Assembly (NCBI GenBank): GCA_900771995.1
Contig: CAAGQC010000005.1
Location: 1 to 30,694, forward strand
Direction: 5' to 3'
From: Lachnospiraceae bacterium
GTDB lineage: Bacteria; Bacillota; Clostridia; Lachnospirales; Lachnospiraceae
DNA length: 30,694 bases
The position numbers and the translations under genes are program-made. Position 1 is the stretch's first letter. Every line of letters starts with the position of its first letter. Below are positions 1 through 5,941 of the stretch, piece after piece. The notes below the pieces were generated by a model. That model was not told the origin of the DNA. It ran no database searches and was given only the letters and a program-made list of their open reading frames with translations.

Positions 1-38
1 CTTTGTGTTTCGCTGTTGTTCTCAGCGGCAACTTTGAT

Positions 39-67
39 ATCATATCATAGTTGTTTCTGTTTGTCAA
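39..67 (-). promoter_or_regulatory. Sigma-A-type promoter firing left out of the window
   Basis: Read on the minus strand there is a perfect TTGACA (-35, positions 62-67), a 17-base spacer and TATGAT (-10, positions 39-44). A second overlapping TATGAT lies five bases closer, too near to the -35 to be the main one. Transcription would start near position 32 and run off the left edge, so the driven gene is not visible. It lies just downstream of the two tRNA-Ser genes, which suggests another RNA gene or operon to the left, but that is inference. Confidence 0.7.
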
Positions 68-106
68 CAACTTTTTTCAAGTTTTTTGACATCTTACAAC
101 AGCTGA

Positions 107-195
107 CGGAGAAGGAGGGATTTGAACCCTCGCGCCGCTATTAACGACCTGCACCCTTTCCAGGGGTGTCCCTTCAACCTCTTGGGTACTTCTCC
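107..195 (-). tRNA. tRNA-Ser (anticodon GGA)
   Basis: The minus strand folds as a class II tRNA. The 7-bp acceptor stem is GGAGAAG/CTTCTCC (189-195 with 108-114) with discriminator base G at 107. The anticodon stem CACCC/GGGTG encloses loop CTGGAAA, which gives anticodon GGA. A long variable arm follows, as expected for serine, and then a T arm with GGTTCAAATCC. The 3' CCA is not encoded, so it must be added enzymatically. It lies 51 bases downstream of the tRNA-Ser(UGA) gene and is probably cotranscribed with it. Confidence 0.96.
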
Positions 196-246
196 AGATA
201 GTTGATTCTAATAATCTATATAATTATCGGCGGCACGAATGCCTAG

Positions 247-332
247 CGGAGAGAGTGGGATTCGAACCCACGCGCCCTTTCGGACAAACGGTTTTCAAGA
301 CCGCCTCGTTATGACCACTTCGATATCTCTCC
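247..332 (-). tRNA. tRNA-Ser (anticodon UGA)
   Basis: The minus strand gives the acceptor stem GGAGAGA/TCTCTCC (326-332 with 248-254) and discriminator G at 247. The anticodon loop CTTGAAA contains TGA and is followed by a long variable arm and a GGTTCGAATCC T arm. It reads UCN serine codons. CCA is not encoded. The promoter at 386-414 lies about 54 bases upstream, making this the first gene of a two-tRNA serine unit. Confidence 0.96.
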
Positions 333-385
333 GAATGTGTGTCTTAAATCTTGTCGTTTGTGTTGCTCACCTGACGACAAAAGCT

Positions 386-414
386 ATTCTAACAAAAAGG
401 TCTGCTATTGTCAA
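386..414 (-). promoter_or_regulatory. Promoter of the tRNA-Ser pair
   Basis: On the minus strand there is TTGACA (409-414), a 17-base spacer and TAGAAT (386-391). It points at the two tRNA-Ser genes. A short inverted repeat (TTGTCG 351-356 with CGACAA 375-380) lies in the pre-tRNA leader. Confidence 0.8.
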
Positions 415-452
415 CACATTTTTACACAATTTTTATTTTATTTTTTCAAGAT

Positions 453-500
453 GAGAAAAAGCCCATTTTATCACGTTTCTGGGCTTTTTCTCTTTTTATT
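453..500. terminator. Strong bidirectional intrinsic terminator
   Basis: A perfect 13-bp inverted repeat, GAGAAAAAGCCCA (453-465) and TGGGCTTTTTCTC (480-492), has a 14-base loop. On the plus strand it is followed by a T-rich run (493-500), and on the minus strand by ATCTTG and then A-rich sequence. The long A/T blocks inside the stem let it work in either direction. It separates the tRNA genes from the decayed region to the right and may once have ended the remnant gene at 571-874. Confidence 0.7.
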
Positions 501-570
501 GAATACAGTTTTTTTCAAGAATTGTGTCTGTTATCGTGTAATTGTTACAAATATTTCTACTATTTGCATT

Positions 571-874
571 TTAGTACCGACTGCCTTTTCCGGCAAGATA
601 CAATTCCCAGTCCGTCATATGGTTTTCCATGTTGGTGATCAGAACCACTTTGCGATCCCTTTCCGAATAGGTCACTTCTCTCTGCCATCCATAGAAATGC
701 GGCCCGTCTCCCAGATTCCGCACATACCCCATCAGACGTTTGAGGCAATATGCCGTCTCCTTTACATCCGTCAGGCAGTCATTGGCATAGGCCCGGTAGG
801 CTTATGTGAAAATAATACACCCCCGAAGACAATTCCTGTGGATCCTTACCTGTAACAACAGAGATTCCTTCCAT
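571..874 (-). pseudogene. Frameshifted remnant of an unknown small gene
   Basis: An ATG at 872-874 (minus strand) opens a frame beginning MEGISVVTGKDPQELSSG. This frame must shift by one base near 800-805 to continue into a 76-codon open stretch (571-801). That stretch reads like real protein, with segments GDGPHFYGWQREVTYSE and KVVLITNMENHMTDWE, and ends at TAA in 571-573. I do not recognise the family. The ATG lies three bases after the stop of the next remnant, as in an operon. A sequencing error could also explain one shift, but the neighbouring remnant is shifted too, so decay is more likely. Confidence 0.5.
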
Positions 875-877
875 AAT

Positions 878-1148
878 TCATTTTCCCCCTACATGGAGAC
901 ATTTCTCATACAGTCTCTCCATGGCATATTGTTTTTTCATAATACTGCTGATCAGCGCTCCACGTTTCTCGGAAGTATCGAAGGCGGGATCATTTTCCCA
1001 GATTTCCGCCGCACCGAAGCAATGCCTCAAACACCATTTCCCAGGAATGCTCTGCACTCACTCCGTCATCCCAATGGCTGAGCAGTACTTCATTTCCTCT
1101 TGTTCTATCGTGCGTGTGACTGTTCTCTGACCTTCTCCCGATCCTCAG
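878..1148 (-). pseudogene. Second decayed gene remnant, unknown family
   Basis: Protein-like stretches occur in successive minus-strand frames: EDREKVREQSHAR, then NEVLLSHWDDGVSAEHSWEM, then EIWENDPAFDTSEKRGA running to KCLHVGGK and a TGA at 878-880. At least two frameshifts (near 1105 and 1005) are needed to join them, and no start codon is clear. I cannot assign a function. With the remnant at 571-874 it forms a 0.6-kb decaying island between the tRNA genes and the pectin locus. The rest of 333-1186 holds only the promoter and terminator listed separately. Confidence 0.4.
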
Positions 1149-1186
1149 TTTTCATTATAGGAAAAGAACTTTCCGGCTTCAATATA

Positions 1187-1233
1187 TCAAAAAAGTCCGT
1201 TTGACTGACAAAATTTGTCGGTCAAACGGACTT
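1187..1233 (-). terminator. Intrinsic terminator of the pectin transport operon
   Basis: The long inverted repeat has AAGTCCGTTTGAC and GTCAAACGGACTT arms (1193-1205 with 1221-1233) and inner GACAAA/TTTGTC pairing. On the minus strand it is followed by six T residues (1189-1194, overlapping the stem foot). It starts 20 bases after the stop of the acetylesterase gene, so it ends the leftward operon. Confidence 0.9.
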
Positions 1234-1252
1234 CATATCTTCTATGCTTTTA

Positions 1253-1945
1253 TTACAGCTTCAGATCATCCAGCAACATCTCCGCATAGATGCCACCGAT
1301 TTCTTTTAGCCCTCTGGCGATCAGAGAGGCAAAATTCACAGCGCCGTCATAGCGCAGATGTGTATTGTCTTCGGATTTCTCCGGATGATTCTTGTATTCA
1401 CCCTCCGGGAAGAACATATACCATCTTCTGCTGTTCTTCTCTCCGGCTTTTTTCAGTTCCATACGGCTCATACTGTAGAGATCCACGAGAGGCACATTGT
1501 TTTTCTCCGCGGTCTGTTTCATGGCTGCCACATAGTCGGAGTGTGCTCCGATGCCTAAGTGTTTCTCATCCATGAAGCATCTACGCTCTAACGGTGTGAT
1601 CAGCACCGGATAAGCGCTATGGTCTCTGGCTACCCGGATAAAGGTCTCCAGATTTTCCATATATGTGGAAAAAGGCTCTGTATATCTCGTAGGATCTTCT
1701 TTCTTCTCATCATTATGTCCGAACTGGATAAACAGGAAGTCTCCCGCACCGATCTGTTCCTCTATGGCTTTCAGTCTCCCCTCGTCCATAAAGCTTTTGG
1801 TGCTTCTGCCATTCTTGGCATGATTACTTACCTGATATTCTTTTTTTACAAATAAAGGAAATACCTGACCAATGCCCGTCTGCGGGTATGTCGTATAATC
1901 ATTGGTCTGGACTGTGGAATCAGCAGCCCAAAAAATTCTGTTCAT
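1253..1945 (-). CDS. Rhamnogalacturonan acetylesterase-like SGNH hydrolase (intracellular)
   Basis: About 230 residues. It is expected to remove acetyl groups from rhamnogalacturonan-type pectin fragments. SGNH blocks are visible: AADSTV with nucleophile Ser10 (usual form GDST), NGRSTKSF near 45, GHND at 76-79, and DNTH with Asp193 and His196 as the rest of the triad. I chose the ATG at 1943-1945 because the family core begins there and GAGGG lies five bases upstream; an ATG at 1957 is an alternative. There is no signal peptide, so the enzyme is cytosolic and would act on imported oligosaccharides. It is the last gene of the leftward transporter operon, after a 119-base spacer with a stable hairpin. 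Family assignment is firm; the exact substrate is inferred from context. Confidence 0.85.
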   Translation of the reverse strand: MNRIFWAADSTVQTNDYTTYPQTGIGQVFPLFVKKEYQVSNHAKNGRSTKSFMDEGRLKAIEEQIGAGDFLFIQFGHNDEKKEDPTRYTEPFSTYMENLETFIRVARDHSAYPVLITPLERRCFMDEKHLGIGAHSDYVAAMKQTAEKNNVPLVDLYSMSRMELKKAGEKNSRRWYMFFPEGEYKNHPEKSEDNTHLRYDGAVNFASLIARGLKEIGGIYAEMLLDDLKL

Positions 1946-2009
1946 TTCTGCCCTCATTTCTGCGCTTCCCCTGCGCATCTTTTCTTGCGAATTTATCCGC
2001 AGATATAAC

Positions 2010-2035
2010 ACAAGGGAAACCGAAGTTTCCCTTGT
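2010..2035 (-). promoter_or_regulatory. UUCG-tetraloop hairpin between permease and esterase genes
   Basis: On the minus strand ACAAGGGAAAC and GTTTCCCTTGT form a perfect 11-bp stem closed by the loop C(TTCG)G, the classic extra-stable tetraloop. The sequence after it is GTTATATC, so it lacks a proper T-run and is unlikely to be an efficient terminator. More likely it stabilises or limits the mRNA 3' end between the permeases and the esterase. Confidence 0.7.
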
Positions 2036-2064
2036 CGAAATCCATACATCGTGTGAGAAGAAAA

Positions 2065-2925
2065 TCACTCCTTGACAGCACCGATATTAACACCCTTTAC
2101 AAAGTACTTCTGCAGGAAAGGATACAATGCCATGAAAGGAAGGATTGCACATACGATTGCTGCATAGAACAGAGTGTTCTGGGATACCGAATACTGTGTG
2201 GTAGGGGTATCACCATCCATGATCATATTACGTAACTGATACTGGAAGTTAACCTGATCAGGATCGGTAATGTAGATCTTAACGGTAGAGTAGTCATTCC
2301 ATACGGTAACTGCGAACATCAGACCGATGGAAGCCAGAGCTGCTTTGGACAGAGGAAGCACGATCTTGAAGAAGATTCCCATGGGGGAACATCCGTCGAT
2401 CTCGGCTGCCTCGAACAGGCTGGCAGGAATTCCTTCGAAGAAGTTACGCATCAGAACCAGGTTGTACACGTTCATACCGTGCTTAACTACCAGGATCCAC
2501 ATGCTGTTAACCAGGTGTAACTGCTTCATTACCAGGTACTCGGGGATCATACCACCGGAGAAGATCATGGTAAACAGAAGGAAATATGCGAAGAAGTTAC
2601 GTCCGGGCATATCAAACTGAATCAGTACATAACCACCCAGGGTGGACAGGAGCAGACCGAGGAAAGTTCCGAGTACAGTAGTTACGACGGAGTTGATGAA
2701 CGGTCTGTACAGTCTCTGGGTATGAATGATGGTCTTATAACCATCTAATGTAAAATCGTGCGGCCACAGTCTGAACTGGTATACACCCACAGCGTTAAAG
2801 GAGTCTACTACTACCTTCCAAATAGGTACCAGAACCAGGAGGCCGATCAGAATAAATACGATGTAGTTTACAATATCGAATACATGAACCTTTTTCTTAG
2901 GTTTACGATAAGCTGTCTTTGCCAC
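2065..2925 (-). CDS. Sugar ABC transporter permease, YtcP/MalG-like
   Basis: A 286-residue inner-membrane permease, one half of the channel of a CUT1-type importer for complex sugars. About six hydrophobic segments are visible, the first near residues 20-40, and the cytoplasmic coupling loop has the EAA signature EAAEIDG (172-178). I place the start at GTG 2923-2925 because a perfect AGGAGG sits eight bases upstream; a GTG three codons earlier overlaps that ribosome site. It follows the LplB-like permease by 12 bases. No ATPase gene is present in the operon, so a shared MsmX-type ATPase encoded elsewhere is inferred, as is common for this subfamily. Confidence 0.9.
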   Translation of the reverse strand: MAKTAYRKPKKKVHVFDIVNYIVFILIGLLVLVPIWKVVVDSFNAVGVYQFRLWPHDFTLDGYKTIIHTQRLYRPFINSVVTTVLGTFLGLLLSTLGGYVLIQFDMPGRNFFAYFLLFTMIFSGGMIPEYLVMKQLHLVNSMWILVVKHGMNVYNLVLMRNFFEGIPASLFEAAEIDGCSPMGIFFKIVLPLSKAALASIGLMFAVTVWNDYSTVKIYITDPDQVNFQYQLRNMIMDGDTPTTQYSVSQNTLFYAAIVCAILPFMALYPFLQKYFVKGVNIGAVKE

Positions 2926-2937
2926 GTTTAACACCTC

Positions 2938-3903
2938 CTATACAATGCCACGGCCACGGGTCTTCTTACTTGCCCAGTTACATACTAATACCAGTACGCA
3001 GCCAACTAAGGACTTGAAGAGACCAACTGCTGTAGAGTAACCATAGTTCGGCAGAGCGATTGCGAATGTCTGACGATAAATATAAGTAGAAATAACATCA
3101 GATACGCTGTATACCGCATTGTTGTACAATACGAATACGGACTCGAACATGTTCATAACCTTAGCAAGGTTCAGGATCAATACAGTGATAATGGTGTTAG
3201 CCAGTGCAGGCAGAGTTACGTAACGCATCTTCTGCATACGGGTTGCACCGTCGATATCAGCTGCTTCATACAGCTCAGGGTTAATACCTGCCAAAGTAGC
3301 CAGGAAGATAATGGTTCCCCAACCTGTCTCTTTCCAGATATTAATAATGTAGAAGATCGGTCTCCACCATGTCGGGCTTGCCAGGAAGTAAATGTTCTTG
3401 GCGTCAGCGGACAGGATGCCCCAGTCATGTAACAATCCGTTTACCAGACCGGTAGAGGAAGGAGACAGGAACAAACTGAAGATAGATGCAACTACTGCCC
3501 AGGACATAAAGTGGGGCAGATATATAATAGTCTGCAAAGTTTTCTTTGCAAAGAGATTTCCCATTTCATTTAAGAAGACTGACACGATAACCGCAGTAAA
3601 GGTTGTGATCAGTAACTTCATAATACTCAGTTCCAGAGTGTTCTTGAACGCAGTCCAAAACGCATCTGTCTTAAACATGCTATAAAAATGCTTCAGTCCT
3701 ACAAAAGTAGGAGCACCTACGGGCTTGTAATCGTAAAATGCATAGCGAATACCAAGCATAGGCCAGTAATACATGATCAAAATGAACACAAATACAGGCA
3801 GGAACATCAAATAGTAGCCTCTGTTATTCCAGATTCGAAGACCAAGAGGCTTGTGACGTACTTCTACGCCGGTGGATGTGGTGATTTTCTTTTTCTTGCT
3901 CAT
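2938..3903 (-). CDS. lplB: Sugar ABC transporter permease, LplB-like
   Basis: A 321-residue permease and partner of the YtcP-like protein. The basic N-terminus MSKKKK is followed by the first membrane segment (about 29-48), further segments, and the EAA loop EAADIDGA (213-220) that docks the ATPase. The PTWWRPIFYIINIWKETGWG stretch is typical of LplB-type permeases of polysaccharide and rhamnogalacturonide importers. The start ATG 3901-3903 has GGAAGAGGG a few bases upstream. The gene is second in the operon after the binding protein, from which it is separated by a hairpin-bearing spacer. The gene name is by family resemblance, not by proven substrate. Confidence 0.9.
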   Translation of the reverse strand: MSKKKKITTSTGVEVRHKPLGLRIWNNRGYYLMFLPVFVFILIMYYWPMLGIRYAFYDYKPVGAPTFVGLKHFYSMFKTDAFWTAFKNTLELSIMKLLITTFTAVIVSVFLNEMGNLFAKKTLQTIIYLPHFMSWAVVASIFSLFLSPSSTGLVNGLLHDWGILSADAKNIYFLASPTWWRPIFYIINIWKETGWGTIIFLATLAGINPELYEAADIDGATRMQKMRYVTLPALANTIITVLILNLAKVMNMFESVFVLYNNAVYSVSDVISTYIYRQTFAIALPNYGYSTAVGLFKSLVGCVLVLVCNWASKKTRGRGIV

Positions 3904-3954
3904 ACCATCCCTCTTCCTTTCAACTTCATCTCACACATTCTTTTCTCTCTAAAA

Positions 3955-3995
3955 TATCCTGTCCCATAGGCTTTGCATCCCGATGGGACAGGATA
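3955..3995 (-). promoter_or_regulatory. Intercistronic hairpin (partial terminator/mRNA stabiliser)
   Basis: A perfect 13-bp stem, TATCCTGTCCCAT with ATGGGACAGGATA, encloses 15 bases. On the minus strand it is followed only by TTTTAGAG, a weak U-run. Its position between the binding-protein gene and the permease genes is the usual place for an element that keeps binding protein in excess over permeases. Confidence 0.7.
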
Positions 3996-4048
3996 ATTAT
4001 ATCATGGTTTTGTAGCTTTTGCTACATTTCGTATCGATTTTGTGTCGA

Positions 4049-5677
4049 TTACTGTGCATTCAGCTCAGTTAAGCACTGGTCAATGATAGAACCAACAGTG
4101 TCAACGTAGGTCTGCATAGCTGCATCTACATCGCCGCCCTCAACTACTACAGAAGTGATAGCTGCCAGCTTAGCATCGAAGATGGTACCGGACTCGTTGG
4201 TGTAGGTCTCAGAGGTAGGAGACTGAGGAGCATCCTTGCAGTTCTCGGTGAAGAACTTGTTACCTTCTGCTGCCAGACTGGAGATATCGTTAAATCCGTT
4301 GTCCAGAGAGCATACAACCAGAGCGGGATCCATAGCATTCTTCTTCCATACGGAGTTAGGATCGTTAGGAGACTGCTTTAAGTGGAACTGACCGTCTTCG
4401 TACTCGTAGGACTTCTCTTTGTCAGTACCAGCGTTGATGGTGAAGGACTCAGCCTTGGTAGACCAGTGAACATCTTCAGCACCGTAGGTCCACAGAGTCT
4501 GAACCTTGTCGCCATCCATCATGGTCTCGATGAATGCATCGAAGATAGCCTGCTCACGAGAGTTGTCTCCGTCACCGTCATCAATGATAACCCATACAGG
4601 AGCTTCTCTGTTCAGGTAAGCGCCAACCTCAGCGATAGGAGCCAGCTCAACCAGCTTCTCGTCAACACCATTCTTGATCAGGTTGTCAGTCAGAGTCTGA
4701 TACCAGGAACCTGCCCAGTAAGTGAATACACCTGAAGAACCGGTCTGATCGTTGGAGAACCATTTCTCACGAGCGATCTTGGTGGAAGCGGTCAGGGTCT
4801 CAGGATCAATAGCGCCATCCTGGTAAGCCTGCTGTAATCTTAACAGAGCTGCCTTGGTAGCATCGGTCTGAAATCCATCGTACCAGGTACCGTTGTCATC
4901 CTGCAGAATTGCGGGATAAGAATCCTGCCAGAACTCAGGCAGATAGTTTACGAAAGGAGCTTCGTTACCAACGAAACCAGCTGCGATAACACCATAGGTA
5001 TCACCGGTTACGCCATTACCATCGGGATCTTCGTTGTGGAACTTTAACAGCATGTTGTAGTAATCATCATAAGTCTTGATGTCTTCAGCCTTCAGGCCAA
5101 CTGCATCTAACCATGCCTGCTTAACGTAAGTAACACATCCATTACCATAGGTAGGAGCGAAGCCATACAGATGACCTTCCTCATCCTTCAGGTTCTCATT
5201 GATCTCAGGCAGGATCAGGTGAGACTGGAATTTAGCGTTTGCATATGCTTCGGACATATCCCACAGCAGACCGGTAGGTGCATACTGTTTGAACATATCT
5301 GCACTCATGATCATTACATCAGGATAGTCACCACCTGCGAACAGACGACCTACTGCATCGGTATAACCGGAGTGGTCTAACTGCTGGATGTTCATCTTAA
5401 TAGGATGACCGATTGCTTCGGATACTGCATCATCCCACTGCTGAACGAATTCAGCCTGGCCGTTATCAACGGTTGCAGTCAGAGTACCATTAACTACTAC
5501 GTTAATCTCCTCAAGGTTGTAAGCTTCGGTGGAAGCTGCTTCGGTAGAAGCTGCTGCGCTGTCAGTAGCTGCTGCGCTGTCGGTAGATGCTGCAGGAGCA
5601 TCATTGCTGCTTCCGCATGCTGCTAAGGAAGCTACCATAGCAGATGCTAAAAGTACGGATAATACTTTTCTCTTCAT
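4049..5677 (-). CDS. Extracellular solute-binding lipoprotein of a sugar ABC importer (LipO/YtcQ-like)
   Basis: 542 residues. It captures oligosaccharides outside the cell and delivers them to the two downstream permeases. The start ATG 5675-5677 has GGAGG six bases upstream and begins MKRKVLSVLLASAM, a lipoprotein signal ending in the lipobox LAAC with Cys21 as the lipidated residue. An Ala/Ser/Thr-rich tether of about 30 residues (GSSNDAPAASTDSAAATDSA and on) follows, then a large family 1 binding domain with many aromatic residues that could stack on sugar rings. It is the first gene of the operon. A pectic or rhamnogalacturonan substrate is inferred from the acetylesterase in the same operon, not from the protein itself. 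I could not find a convincing -35/-10 pair upstream. Confidence 0.92.
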   Translation of the reverse strand: MKRKVLSVLLASAMVASLAACGSSNDAPAASTDSAAATDSAAASTEAASTEAYNLEEINVVVNGTLTATVDNGQAEFVQQWDDAVSEAIGHPIKMNIQQLDHSGYTDAVGRLFAGGDYPDVMIMSADMFKQYAPTGLLWDMSEAYANAKFQSHLILPEINENLKDEEGHLYGFAPTYGNGCVTYVKQAWLDAVGLKAEDIKTYDDYYNMLLKFHNEDPDGNGVTGDTYGVIAAGFVGNEAPFVNYLPEFWQDSYPAILQDDNGTWYDGFQTDATKAALLRLQQAYQDGAIDPETLTASTKIAREKWFSNDQTGSSGVFTYWAGSWYQTLTDNLIKNGVDEKLVELAPIAEVGAYLNREAPVWVIIDDGDGDNSREQAIFDAFIETMMDGDKVQTLWTYGAEDVHWSTKAESFTINAGTDKEKSYEYEDGQFHLKQSPNDPNSVWKKNAMDPALVVCSLDNGFNDISSLAAEGNKFFTENCKDAPQSPTSETYTNESGTIFDAKLAAITSVVVEGGDVDAAMQTYVDTVGSIIDQCLTELNAQ

Positions 5678-5840
5678 TTCTTTCCTCCCTAAAAATTTGG
5701 AATAATGATTTGTCATGGGGTCATTCCCTTGACTTGCCCTCACCTTACCATCCACCACACAGAAAAACAAGTTACAATTTTTGCGTTCGGGTGCAAATTT
5801 TGACAACCGATTCCGCAAACCCTTGATTTTACTGCATTTC

Positions 5841-5854
5841 TGTAAGAGCTTACA
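5841..5854. promoter_or_regulatory. cre-like dyad between the divergent pectin genes
   Basis: TGTAAGAGCTTACA has 6-bp inverted arms around AG. It differs at one position from the CcpA consensus TGWNANCGNTNWCA (A instead of C at position 7). It lies two bases upstream of the -35 of the regulator gene and about 165 bases from the binding-protein start. Either CcpA or the AraC-type regulator next door could bind it; the sequence alone cannot tell. Confidence 0.4.
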
Positions 5855-5856
5855 TG

Positions 5857-5885
5857 TTGTATTTTTTATGCAAAACTGTTACAAT
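5857..5885 (+). promoter_or_regulatory. Promoter of the AraC-type regulator gene
   Basis: TTGTAT (5857-5862), a 17-base spacer and TACAAT (5880-5885), with an extended -10 TGT immediately before it. The extended -10 makes up for the poor -35. The start codon is about 55 bases downstream. Confidence 0.65.
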
Positions 5886-5941
5886 GTACATAATTTGTTC
5901 GGTAAGTTTTAGAATTAAATTGGTTTCAGGAGATAGAATTG

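Noticed and set aside
68..106. Terminator after the tRNA-Ser pair
   Set aside because: AACTT/AAGTT pairing on the minus strand is short and A-rich without a U-run.
239..855. Plus-strand frames across the tRNA-Ser gene and the terminator
   Set aside because: They cross an RNA gene and a hairpin terminator and have biased, unconvincing composition.
5678..5818. Upstream extension of the binding protein to a 589-residue form
   Set aside because: It would bury the lipoprotein signal and ignore the good GGAGG site before ATG 5677.
5678..5860. Promoter of the binding-protein operon
   Set aside because: A promoter must exist, but the candidates on the minus strand (TTGTCA or TTGCAC with poor -10 boxes) are too weak to call; the operon may depend on its activator.
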